Assembly (NCBI RefSeq): GCF_026552795.1 | Contig: NZ_JANFPI010000001.1 | Span: forward strand, 806,001-870,000 | Length of the DNA stretch: 64,000 nt | From: Ectorhizobium quercum | GTDB taxonomy: Bacteria > Pseudomonadota > Alphaproteobacteria > Rhizobiales > Rhizobiaceae | Reading direction: 5' to 3' | Shown here: in pieces, positions 35,408 through 44,509 of the stretch | Numbering within the stretch: position 1 is the first letter of the stretch | Layout: each line of letters opens with the position of its first letter | Position numbers and translations under genes: made by a program | Notes under the pieces: model-generated | What the model saw: only the letters and a program-made list of their open reading frames with translations | What the model was told of the DNA's origin: nothing | The model's database searches: none

Positions 35408-38400
35408 CTATTCGGCGGCAAGCGTCGTCGGCGGCAGCGAGAAGCTTGCTTCGGCCTCGGCCAGATGCTGGCGAATCCGCGCCGACATGACGCGCACATT
35501 CGGATTGAGCACCATAGAGTCGTGATCGCCGGGAACCTCGAGGACGGTGAGGTTCGGGACGTAGGGAGACCAGCCGTTGTCGTAGCGCACGAGGTTGCGT
35601 CCCTCCTGCAACTGCCGCCCGCCGGTGATCCTGTAGAGCACCTTCATTTTCGGACGCAGCAGCAGGACATGTCCGCCGTAGGGCTTGACCTCGTAGCGGT
35701 CCAGCGCGCGCAGGAAGGCCGCATGGATGCGCTCGTTGTGGAAATCGACCGCCTTCGGCTGTGCCTGGAGCGATTTCGATTCCTGGTAATGCGCCCACTC
35801 GCGCCGGTTCTTGAGCCACTTGGCGATGAAGGCCCCGCGGTCGCGCCTCACATCCTGGGCCTTCATCAAGAGGCGGTCCACGACCGTCAGGTGGTTGGGG
35901 CCTGGCAAGGGGGTGTCGAGCATCACCACCAGAGCCACCTCCTCGCCGGCCGCTTCGAGCTGAAGCGCCATTTCGTAGGCGACCAGGCCGCCGCCGGAAA
36001 AGCCGCCGAGGAAATAGGGTCCGTGCGGCTGGACGGCGCGAATTTCGGCAAGGTAATCCCGCGCCATCTCCGGGAACGTCTCATGCGGCTCCTGCCCGCC
36101 GTAAAGGCCGCGCGCTTGCAGGCAATAGACGGGCCGGTCGCTGCCGAGTTGCAGGGACAGGTGGCGCAGGTTCAGCACGTTGCCGAACATGCCCGCGCAC
36201 AGGAAGAGGGGCGTGGCGTGGCCGCCCTGTCCCTCGTTCATCGGCACGAGGTGCGTCGGCACGGCCGTGGCGCCTGCCTGCCCGTGCTGCGCATCGGTTT
36301 CCGGCGCCGGTGCGCTTTCCGCCGAGATGAGTTCGGCGCATTGGGCAATCGTCGGCGCCCTGAACAGCACCGATATCGGCAGGTCGACCGAAAAGGTCTG
36401 GTGGATCATGCGGAACAGGCGCACGGCGATCAGCGAATGCCCGCCGATGTCGAAGAAGCTGTCGTGAACGCCGATGCGCTCGACACCCAGAAGCTCCGTC
36501 CAGTATCCCGCGAGCGTGCGCTCTATGTCGGTGCGCGGCGCGACGTAGTCGCTGTCGAGATCCGGGCGCTCGAACACCTGCGATTGCGCGGCCGTATCCT
36601 TCTCCACGCGGTTCGCCCGTTCGCGCAGCCGGTCGAGCGGCATGGTGGAAACGATCGGCTGCGGCTGGCCGGTCGCCAGCGCGCGCGACAGGGCCTCGAA
36701 GCCTTCCGACGGCAGGATGCCCTGCCGGACCTGCGCCGCCAGCTCGGCAGCGGCCGGCGATGCGGCGGCGTCCGCCCGCCGGCCCACCCGCCCGGTCTGT
36801 GCGGCCGGGCTCGCGAAACTGACATTGTCCGCCAGCCGCTTGATCGTGAAACGCTCCACCTCCAGAACGACGGTGCCGTCCGGCCGTGCGATCGTGACGT
36901 CGAAGGCCGCATAGCCGTCGTCCGCATTGCCGATTTCGGACAGCCGGACGTGGCTGAGAACCTCCGAAGGCAGCGTGTCATGGACGCGGATGCTGCCATA
37001 GGACACCGGCGCCCACAGCACGCCGGAGCGGTCGTATCCCGCGATCAGCTCCATCGCGTAGCCGGTCGCAATATCGAGAAGACCCGGATGCAGGCGCGTT
37101 CCCGCCTCGATGTCGGCGGCAAAGGCAGCCGGAAGGGCGAGTCTTGCCAGAGCGTCGCCGTTTCCGAGCGATACGGCGCGAAGCACGGACCAGCGCGGCC
37201 CGAATTTGATGTGGTTCTCCTGTGCTGACGGCAAGGCGCGGTCGGCCTCGGCGCGGCGGGTGCTTGTCCAGCGGTCGTCGTCCAGCGTGACCCGCAGCCT
37301 GCCCGGAACCGTCTCTTGCAGCCGGTGGACCGATGCTTCCGCATGGATGTGGAACGTATCGGCGTCGCCCCCTTCCGAGCCCGCCGCGACATAGGCGCGG
37401 AGGCCGCCGTCCTGCTGCTCGAGGCGGACGCGGACCGGTTTTTCCGTTCCGTCGGCGATGTCGAGCGTGCTGAGGAAAATGAGGTCCCGGATTTCGAATC
37501 CGCCGTCGATGCCGTATTCCGCCATCGCCTGGGCGATGAGTTCGATATAGCCGGTGCCCGGCAGGATGGGCAGGCCCGAGACGAGGCGGTGCTCGCTCCA
37601 CATCCAGTGGCGCTCGGGGCTGGCGGTGAACTGAAGCCATTGTGTGCGGCCGGCATCCTCCACCCATTGCTCGAAAAGCGGCCCGTGCGCCGGGGCTGGC
37701 TGATGGCCGTTCGCGGCGGCGGTGCTGCCGCCGCCTGCCGCCCGCGCGGCAATCCCCACCTCGTTCCAGATGCCCCAGTGAACCGCCACGGTGCGCCGGC
37801 CCGCAATGCCGGCGCGGCTTTCCGCATAGGCGTTCAGATAGGCATTGGCGGCAACGTAGTCGACCTGTCCCGCCGGACCCGTGTCGGTGCTGGTCGAGGA
37901 AAACAGCACGAAAAGATCGAGCGGTTCCTTTTCCAGCAGACGGTCGAGCACGGCGGTCCCGTACACTTTCGGCGACAGGACATTCTCGGTTTCGGCGAAG
38001 GACTTCAACTGGATCAGATTGTCATCGACGATGCCGGCGGTGTGGAGGACCCCGTGAAGGGCGCCGAACTTCGCCTTTGCGGTTTCGATGGCCCTGGCCA
38101 TCTGCTCGGGGTCCCGCACATCGGCGGTGATGTAGAGGACCTCCGCGTCCAGCGCCTCGAGTTCGCCGATGGCGGCGATGGCGCGGCAGACCGGGTGGTT
38201 GCCGGCATGCAGGCGGCGGAAGGCCGTCCACTCGGATCGTTCGGGCAGCCGTGTCCGGCCGAGAAGAACGAGCCGTGCCGCAAACCGCCCCGCCAGTTCC
38301 CGCGCCATGACGAGGGACAGGTCGCCGAGGCCGCCGGTCAGCAGATAGACGCCCTTCTGCCGGAACTGCTGTGCCGCATCGGCGGGCCGGAGCGGCAGCC

Positions 38401-41400
38401 GCTCGTAATGGCGGATCCAGCGGCGGCCTTTCCTGTAGGCCACCACTTCGCTGGCGGGCGTCGCGAACAGATCGTCCCAGAGCTGGTCGAGCCCGTATCC
38501 GGCCGTTGCGGCCTCCGGCGCCTTCGCCACGGTCCGCAGAAGGTTTTGCAGGGTGGAGCCGTTGCGGGCCTCCGGCTCCGCCGGGCGGTCGATGTCGATC
38601 AGGCGGATGGTGGTGTTCTCCAGTTCCTTCGCGATCACCAGCCCCGGCCCCAGCGCGGTCGCCTTGCCGGGATGCGGCAGCGCCTCGTCGCCGACCCGCT
38701 GCATGCCGTTGGTCACGACATCGATATGGCAATCCTTCAGCGAGGCGTCGCCCATCGCCTGGGCCAGATGGAACAGGCTGTAGAAGCCATGCTCCTGCAA
38801 GCGGTCGAAGAAGCTCGATCCCGGCCGGTGCGTCTCGTCACCGGTCACGAGCCAGAGATGGACGATATGGGACGGGAAGGGGCCGTCCTCGATCAGGCCG
38901 CTGACCAGCGCATCGTATCCGACCCGCCCGTCTTCCGGGCAGAGGACATAGGCGTTCTGCCCGATCTTGCCGAAGGCGTCGCCGACGGAAACCGTGGTCA
39001 CGCTGTGGCCGAGCGCGGTCAGCCGGGCCGTCAGCTTTGCGCCGAGGCCCGTGTCGTCCATGAAGACCAGCCAGGAGCGCGGCTCGATTCCGGCATCGAT
39101 GGGCGCATCGCTAAGAGCCTGCTTCCAGGTCGGACGATAGCCCCAGTCGGCCATGTCGGCCTGCCTCGCCAGCGGGGCATCGGTTGCCTCAGGCGACCGG
39201 GCGGCATCCTTCACCCGCTCGATGAAATAGCGCTGGTGAAGGAAGGGATAGGCCGGCAGGCTGGCGCGGCGCGGTGCATGGTCCCGCCATGACCGTTCGA
39301 CGTCGACATCAAGGCCGGTGGCCCATGCCCGCCCGACGGCGGAGAGGAAATGGATGCGGTCGTCCGTGTCGTCGTCGGGATGCGGCAGCGTGTTGATGAC
39401 CTCGTTGGCCTGGATGCCCGGCTGGAGCTTGGCGAGCGAGGAAAGCGTGCGCCCGGGCCCGGCCTCGATATAGATGCGCCCCGGTGTCTGCGAGAGCTTT
39501 GCCATGCCCTCCGCGAAAAGGACGGTCGAGCGCAGGTGCCGCACCCAGTAGAGCGGATCGCAGGCATCGGAATGGGTGAGCCAGTCGCCCGTCAGGTTGG
39601 ACATGATCGGGATCGACGGCGCCTCGAGGCGTATGCCGCGCAGGAAGGCTTCGAATTTCGGCAAGATGCCGTCGAGCATGCGCGAATGCGCGGCGATGTC
39701 GATGGCGACGCGCGTCGCATCGATGCCCTTTTCGGCCAGCGCCGCCCGGAAGGCGTCGATGTCCTCGTCGCGGCCGGACACCACGCAGAGTTCCGGCGCA
39801 TTCACCGAGGCGAGGTCGAGTTCCGGCGGCAACAGGGCCGACAGCCGGTCGGGGGACAGGGGAACGCTGAGCATGCCCCCCGGCGCGATGGTGTCGAACA
39901 GCTCGCCGCGCAGGCGCACGAGGTTCACGGCGTCGCGATAGGTCATCACGCCGGCGATGCAGGCCGCGGCGTTCTCGCCCATCGAATGGCCGATCAGGGC
40001 GGCGGGCCGGACGCCCCGGTCCATCCACAGGCGGGCGATGGCCACCTCGACGATCAGGATGGCCGGAAGCTGAAGGGAGGGGCGCAGGAACCTGTCCGCC
40101 GCCTCGCCGTCCGCGCCGAACCAGACGTCGCGGATGTCGGCCGCGACGGCCGCCGCGAGATAGGAAAGCCCCTCGTCGACCGATGCGCGAAAGGCGCCGT
40201 CCTGCGCGTAGAGGACGGCCGCCATGCCCGCATGCTGCGCGCCGCCGCCGGGCATCAGGAAAACCGAGCCCGCCGGCGCATCGAGGGCCGTGTGGCTGAA
40301 CAGGCGTTTCGGCTCCGCGCCGGACAGCACGGCGATGGCGTCCCGGCGGCCGCGCACGGCGAGGACGCGGCGATGCTCGAAATGCTGGCGCCCGGCGTGC
40401 AGCGTATAGGCCGTGTCCGCCATCGAAAGCGCCGGTCGGCTGGCGATAGCTTCGCCCAGGCGCTCGGCCATCCGGTCGAGCGCCTTGCGGTGTCGGGCGC
40501 TCAGAAGCAGGATCTGCGGTTCGTCGTCGAACGCGCCGTTCGAATGCTCCTCGACCGGCGCCTGTTCCAGGATGACATGCGCATTGGTGCCGCCGACGCC
40601 CAGCGAATTGACGGCGGCGCGGCGCGGGCCGTCGACATCCGGCCACGGCATCAGCGCGTCGTTGACGGTGAACGGGCTGCTGTCGAAATCGATCGAGGAG
40701 TTCGGTTTCTCGAAGCCCAGAACGGGCGGTATCTCGCCGTTCTTCAGCGCCAGCGTCGCCTTGATCAGGCTGACGACCCCGGCGGCCGTGTCGAGATGGC
40801 CGATATTCGCCTTGACGGAGCCGACATGGCAGAAGCCGGTCCGGCTGGTCGTCTGCCGGAAGGCCTGCGTGAGCGCCTCGATCTCGATCGGGTCGCCCAG
40901 CGCCGTGCCGGTGCCGTGACATTCGACATACTGGATGGTGTCCGCGTCGATCCCGGCGAGCCCCTGCGCCTCGATGATCGCTTCGGCCTGGCCGGTGACG
41001 CTCGGCGCCAGATAGCCCGCCTTGGTCGCACCGTCGTTGTTGACGGCCGTGGCCTTGATCACGGCGTGGATGATGTCGCCGTCGGCGATCGCGTCGGAAA
41101 GGCGGCGAAGCACGACGACGCCGGCGCCGCTGCCGAACACGGTTCCGGCCGCGCGGTGGTCGAAGGGCCGGCAGCGCCCGTCGGGAGACAGGATCTCGCC
41201 TTCGTGGAAGATGTAGCCGCGCCGGTGCGGCAGCTCGATGGTCACGCCGCCCGCCAGCACCATGTCGGTTTCGCCGTTGAGCAGGCTCTGGCAGCCGTAA
41301 TGCACGGCCACCAGCGATGTGGAGCAGGCCGTCTGCACGTTGACGCTCGGCCCGCGCAGGTTGAAGGCGAAGGAGGCGCGGGTGGCGAGAAAATCCTTGT

Positions 41401-41875
41401 CATTGCCGGTATGGCGCAGCAGGAACATGCCCGTCTGCTCGACGAGCTGCCGGTTGCTGCAAACGTTGAAATAGAAGTAGCTGCCCATGCCGCATCCCGC
41501 GAACACGCCGACCGGGCCGGGGATCGTGTTCGGCGTGCGGCCCGCATCCTCCATCGCCTCCCAGGCGCATTCAAGGAACTGCCGGTGCTGCGGGTCCATG
41601 ATCGCCGCTTCCTTGGGGCTGAGCCCGAAGAAATCGGCATCGAACATTTCCATGTCCGGCATGTCGGCGGTGCGGCGGACATAATTCGGATTGAGGATGC
41701 GCGACTGGCTTTCGCCGGCTGCGATCAGCTCCTCCTCCGAAAGGGTGCGGATCGATTCCGTGCCCGAGCGCAGGTTCTGCCAGAACGCGTCCACCGTTCT
41801 CGCACCCGGCACCCTCAGCGCCATGCCTACGATTGCGATATCATTCGGCGAAGCATCGATTTGCGTTTGCATCAT
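35408..41875 (-). CDS. type I PKS with KS-AT-KR-DH-ACP-TE order
   Basis: A 2155-residue single-module synthase. KS at about 12-440 has Cys184 in VQTACSTSL and the His motifs ECHGTGTALGD and KANIGH. AT at about 540-860 has Ser631 in GHSMGEN. A structural KR half precedes the catalytic KR at about 1170-1380 (TGGLGDLSL, Tyr1340 in VDYVAANAY). DH follows at about 1415-1700 (His1429 in EHRLVSGLPILPG, Asp in HPGLLDIATG). ACP has Ser1814 in DIGGHSL, and a type I thioesterase at about 1880-2150 has Ser1960 in GGFSGGG. There is no ER, so chains should keep double bonds or hydroxyls. KR before DH is unusual for cis-AT modules and recalls PfaA-type synthases. It probably makes an acyl group for the neighbouring glycan pathway. 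Confidence 0.9.
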   Translation of the reverse strand: MMQTQIDASPNDIAIVGMALRVPGARTVDAFWQNLRSGTESIRTLSEEELIAAGESQSRILNPNYVRRTADMPDMEMFDADFFGLSPKEAAIMDPQHRQFLECAWEAMEDAGRTPNTIPGPVGVFAGCGMGSYFYFNVCSNRQLVEQTGMFLLRHTGNDKDFLATRASFAFNLRGPSVNVQTACSTSLVAVHYGCQSLLNGETDMVLAGGVTIELPHRRGYIFHEGEILSPDGRCRPFDHRAAGTVFGSGAGVVVLRRLSDAIADGDIIHAVIKATAVNNDGATKAGYLAPSVTGQAEAIIEAQGLAGIDADTIQYVECHGTGTALGDPIEIEALTQAFRQTTSRTGFCHVGSVKANIGHLDTAAGVVSLIKATLALKNGEIPPVLGFEKPNSSIDFDSSPFTVNDALMPWPDVDGPRRAAVNSLGVGGTNAHVILEQAPVEEHSNGAFDDEPQILLLSARHRKALDRMAERLGEAIASRPALSMADTAYTLHAGRQHFEHRRVLAVRGRRDAIAVLSGAEPKRLFSHTALDAPAGSVFLMPGGGAQHAGMAAVLYAQDGAFRASVDEGLSYLAAAVAADIRDVWFGADGEAADRFLRPSLQLPAILIVEVAIARLWMDRGVRPAALIGHSMGENAAACIAGVMTYRDAVNLVRLRGELFDTIAPGGMLSVPLSPDRLSALLPPELDLASVNAPELCVVSGRDEDIDAFRAALAEKGIDATRVAIDIAAHSRMLDGILPKFEAFLRGIRLEAPSIPIMSNLTGDWLTHSDACDPLYWVRHLRSTVLFAEGMAKLSQTPGRIYIEAGPGRTLSSLAKLQPGIQANEVINTLPHPDDDTDDRIHFLSAVGRAWATGLDVDVERSWRDHAPRRASLPAYPFLHQRYFIERVKDAARSPEATDAPLARQADMADWGYRPTWKQALSDAPIDAGIEPRSWLVFMDDTGLGAKLTARLTALGHSVTTVSVGDAFGKIGQNAYVLCPEDGRVGYDALVSGLIEDGPFPSHIVHLWLVTGDETHRPGSSFFDRLQEHGFYSLFHLAQAMGDASLKDCHIDVVTNGMQRVGDEALPHPGKATALGPGLVIAKELENTTIRLIDIDRPAEPEARNGSTLQNLLRTVAKAPEAATAGYGLDQLWDDLFATPASEVVAYRKGRRWIRHYERLPLRPADAAQQFRQKGVYLLTGGLGDLSLVMARELAGRFAARLVLLGRTRLPERSEWTAFRRLHAGNHPVCRAIAAIGELEALDAEVLYITADVRDPEQMARAIETAKAKFGALHGVLHTAGIVDDNLIQLKSFAETENVLSPKVYGTAVLDRLLEKEPLDLFVLFSSTSTDTGPAGQVDYVAANAYLNAYAESRAGIAGRRTVAVHWGIWNEVGIAARAAGGGSTAAANGHQPAPAHGPLFEQWVEDAGRTQWLQFTASPERHWMWSEHRLVSGLPILPGTGYIELIAQAMAEYGIDGGFEIRDLIFLSTLDIADGTEKPVRVRLEQQDGGLRAYVAAGSEGGDADTFHIHAEASVHRLQETVPGRLRVTLDDDRWTSTRRAEADRALPSAQENHIKFGPRWSVLRAVSLGNGDALARLALPAAFAADIEAGTRLHPGLLDIATGYAMELIAGYDRSGVLWAPVSYGSIRVHDTLPSEVLSHVRLSEIGNADDGYAAFDVTIARPDGTVVLEVERFTIKRLADNVSFASPAAQTGRVGRRADAAASPAAAELAAQVRQGILPSEGFEALSRALATGQPQPIVSTMPLDRLRERANRVEKDTAAQSQVFERPDLDSDYVAPRTDIERTLAGYWTELLGVERIGVHDSFFDIGGHSLIAVRLFRMIHQTFSVDLPISVLFRAPTIAQCAELISAESAPAPETDAQHGQAGATAVPTHLVPMNEGQGGHATPLFLCAGMFGNVLNLRHLSLQLGSDRPVYCLQARGLYGGQEPHETFPEMARDYLAEIRAVQPHGPYFLGGFSGGGLVAYEMALQLEAAGEEVALVVMLDTPLPGPNHLTVVDRLLMKAQDVRRDRGAFIAKWLKNRREWAHYQESKSLQAQPKAVDFHNERIHAAFLRALDRYEVKPYGGHVLLLRPKMKVLYRITGGRQLQEGRNLVRYDNGWSPYVPNLTVLEVPGDHDSMVLNPNVRVMSARIRQHLAEAEASFSLPPTTLAAE

Positions 41876-42278
41876 TTCAGTTCTTCGTTAAATCCCGCGC
41901 CTTGACAATTCTAGTATCAAAATTGATATTCAGGCATCAATAAATTTTTTATGCAGTTAACTTGACTTAAAGGTGAAAAATAATTCCGAATTATTGCATT
42001 GACACAAACATGTGAGAGCAATGAAACTGCCGTTATCGTTCGAAAAATATTCTTTCAAGGAGCGAAGCGGGAGGCGTTTGAGAACAAAACCTGCATTCGT
42101 GCCGATATGATGGGCAGGAAACATCTGCGCAGCCCATAACGGAAGCGCCCCGTTTTTGAAGGAACATATTCCCGCTATTCGAAATTCGTCCGTTAATAGT
42201 GAATTTTGTTTGGGCGACGGGAACGGGCGATAGAATTCGCGATGGTTTTCGAGGGGCCTCGTTCTCGGGGAGACGTCT
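41876..42278. promoter_or_regulatory. divergent intergenic region with palindrome, PKS2/GT2
   Basis: About 403 AT-rich bases between PKS2 (minus) and the membrane GT2 (plus), with no credible gene. TATCAA-AA-TTGATA at 41915-41928 is a perfect palindrome about 40 bases upstream of the PKS2 start. A TTGACA at 41902-41907 (plus strand) and a TTGATG on the minus strand lie around it, so the palindrome could be an operator overlapping promoters for both directions. The regulator is unknown. Confidence 0.4.
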
Positions 42279-43487
42279 TTGCCGGTCATGCAGTCCGTTT
42301 CTTTCTGGTGCCTTTTCGCCCTGAATATCGGGCTTTCGGCCATCACCTTCCTGTATGCCGCCGAGCTGTTCGCCGCACTGGTCCCCGGCCGCCGCCGTTC
42401 CGACGCCGTGAAGCAGGCGCGGCCGCATGCCGCCGTGCTGGTTCCCGCCCATGACGAGGAGGCCGTTCTTGCCGGCTCGCTCGCGGCGATCCGCGCCGCA
42501 CTCGCGGACGGGGACAGGCTGGTCGTCATTGCCGACAACTGTACCGACCAGACCGCCCGGATCGCCGCCGCCGCGGGAGCGGAGGTTGTGGAGCGCAACG
42601 ACCCCGTCCACAGGGGCAAGGGCTATGCCCTGGATGCCGGCATGCAATATCTGGCGTCGGCGCCGCCGTCCGTCGTCGTTCTCATCGATGCGGATTGTTT
42701 TCCAGCGCCGGATGCGGTGGAGCGGCTGGTGGAGACGGCGGTCCAGACCGGCAGGCCGGTGCAGTCGCTTTACCTGATGACGGCGCCCGCCGATGCGGCA
42801 ATCCCCGTAAAGGTCGCCGAATTCACCTTCATGCTCAAGAACAAGGTGCGCCAGCGCGGCCTTCACCGGCTCGGCCTGCCGTGCCACCTCACAGGCAGCG
42901 GCATGGCTTTCCCGTGGCAGACGCTGAACGGCCTGCACCTCGCCCACGGGCATCTCGTCGAGGACATGAAGATGGGGCTGGAACTGGCGGTTGCCGGATC
43001 GGGGCCGGTCTTCTGCGAGGAGGCCGTGGTCCTCAGCCCGTTTCCGCAGACCGCGACGGGCTTGCAGTCGCAGCGCCGCCGCTGGATCGGCGGGCATCTG
43101 ACGCTGATCGCCGGCGCTCTCGTCAGCGTGCCGCGGGCACTCGCCCGGGGCAATATCGCCGGCGCGTTCGCCGCGCTCGCCACGGCGATACCGCCGCTCA
43201 CCGTGCTGGCGGCGCTTCTCGTCGCGTCCCTGCTGGTGACGACGGTCGCGACATGGGGTCTGCAACCGGACCTGTTGCCGTGGGGCCTGTCCGTCCTGAA
43301 CATCACTCTCTTCCTCGTCGCGACCCTGTCGGCCTGGCTAGCCTTCGGCCGCGCCATCCTGCCGGCGGAGGATCTCGGCCGCGCGGTCGTTCTGGTCGCC
43401 TCGCGCATGCTGAAGGCCCCGTTCGCGTTCTTCGCAGCGCGTCGCGACGGCTGGATCAGGACCGACCGCAGAGGGTCCGGCGACTGA
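42279..43487 (+). CDS. membrane GT2 glycosyltransferase (cellulose-synthase-like fold)
   Basis: A 402-residue processive-type GT2. One N-terminal membrane segment precedes the catalytic domain with VLVPAHDEEAVL, VVIADNCTDQTA, LIDADCFP (DxD), HGHLVEDMKMGLEL (TED-like acid) and QSQRRRWIGGH, the QxxRW signature of processive transferases. Three or four membrane segments follow at about 285-370. This is the family of dolichol/undecaprenyl-linked or hyaluronan-type synthases; the sugar is unknown. The most likely start is the TTG at 42279, because GGGGAG is six bases upstream; an ATG at 42288 would be 15 bases from it. It is the only plus-strand gene in this part of the locus and converges on the next GT2 gene. 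Confidence 0.85.
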   Translation: MPVMQSVSFWCLFALNIGLSAITFLYAAELFAALVPGRRRSDAVKQARPHAAVLVPAHDEEAVLAGSLAAIRAALADGDRLVVIADNCTDQTARIAAAAGAEVVERNDPVHRGKGYALDAGMQYLASAPPSVVVLIDADCFPAPDAVERLVETAVQTGRPVQSLYLMTAPADAAIPVKVAEFTFMLKNKVRQRGLHRLGLPCHLTGSGMAFPWQTLNGLHLAHGHLVEDMKMGLELAVAGSGPVFCEEAVVLSPFPQTATGLQSQRRRWIGGHLTLIAGALVSVPRALARGNIAGAFAALATAIPPLTVLAALLVASLLVTTVATWGLQPDLLPWGLSVLNITLFLVATLSAWLAFGRAILPAEDLGRAVVLVASRMLKAPFAFFAARRDGWIRTDRRGSGD

Positions 43488-43496
43488 TCTTCCCCT

Positions 43497-44483
43497 CTAT
43501 TTGTATTCGATGAGCGTCTGGCGGCGGTTGCACAGCCTGTTCAGGTAATAGGCGCAAACGCCCTGCATTTCCGCGAACTTGCCGATCACCATGAAGAAGG
43601 AATGCCGCCAGTTGTCCGGGCGGGGCAGGTCGCTGCGGACGGCAAGCCGCGCGATTTGCAGCGGATAGGCCGCCAGCAGGGCGAGGAAGGCCGGGTGGAT
43701 GGCGAGACTGCCCGAAACGGCCAGCAGTGGCAGCAGACCGCCCCACAGGACGGCGCGCCGCACGTTTTGCGACCAGATCCGTTTGGGCGATGTCCTGTGC
43801 CGCGCGGCGACCTCCGCATAGGCATGCCCGGCCCGGACGGACCGCCGCCACCATTGGAAAAAATGGGTGAGAGCGGCATCGTGCAGGGTCATTTCCGCAT
43901 CGATGCGCCAGATGGACCAACCCGCCTCGCGCAGCCGCAGGCACATTTCGGGTTCCTCGCCCGCGATGAGGTCGGGGGCATAGCCGCCGACCGCGCGAAA
44001 GGCGCTGCTGCGCACGAGGCAATCGCCGCCGCAGGCGATGGCCTCGCCGACCGGCGTGTCCCATTCCCGGTCGCAGATCGCGTTGTAGATGGAGGCATCC
44101 GGGAAACGTTCCCGCCGTCGCCCGCAGACGATGGCCGCGTCGTCCCGGTTCAGAAGGAAAGCCCGGGCCTTCTCGATCCAGCCGGCGGCGATCCGGCAGT
44201 CCCCGTCGACGAACTGGACGAAGTCGAGCGCGGGTGCGGTCCGCATCAGTTCGGCAAACCCGGCGTTGCGGGCACGCGCGGCGGTGAAGGGCGTGCCGGC
44301 GTCGAGCAGCACCACCGTCAGCCCCATCCTGCGCGCCGCCTCGACGCTGCCGTCGGTGGAACCGGAATCGACATAGACGGAGCGGGACGCCAGCGGACCG
44401 AGCGATGCCATGCAGGCGGTGAGGCGGGCGCCCTCGTTGCGGCCGATCAGCACGACCCCGACATCCTCGACTGCGCTGTGCAT
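43497..44483 (-). CDS. GT2 glycosyltransferase
   Basis: A 328-residue GT2 with VGVVLIGRNEGARL, VYVDSGSTDGS, the DxD-containing FVQFVDGDCR, CGGDCLVRSSAFRAVGGY and IAGEEPEMCLRLREAG. Two hydrophobic segments near the C-terminus (VLWGGLLPLLAVSG, AFLALLAAYPLQI) suggest membrane association. The ATG at 44483 is preceded by an excellent GGAGGA; longer in-frame starts to 44723 lie within the flippase gene. It belongs to a minus-strand operon after the GT4 (45847-47055) and flippase genes and probably adds one sugar to the lipid-linked intermediate. Confidence 0.87.
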   Translation of the reverse strand: MHSAVEDVGVVLIGRNEGARLTACMASLGPLASRSVYVDSGSTDGSVEAARRMGLTVVLLDAGTPFTAARARNAGFAELMRTAPALDFVQFVDGDCRIAAGWIEKARAFLLNRDDAAIVCGRRRERFPDASIYNAICDREWDTPVGEAIACGGDCLVRSSAFRAVGGYAPDLIAGEEPEMCLRLREAGWSIWRIDAEMTLHDAALTHFFQWWRRSVRAGHAYAEVAARHRTSPKRIWSQNVRRAVLWGGLLPLLAVSGSLAIHPAFLALLAAYPLQIARLAVRSDLPRPDNWRHSFFMVIGKFAEMQGVCAYYLNRLCNRRQTLIEYK

Positions 44484-44509
44484 CGGTGTCCTCCTGCGGG
44501 TTTCGCCCG

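Noticed and set aside
39350..41905. 851-codon plus-strand frame opposite PKS2, and similar long frames opposite the GGDEF-EAL and NRPS genes
   Set aside because: All are antisense to genes with intact catalytic motifs and show shadow-like composition.
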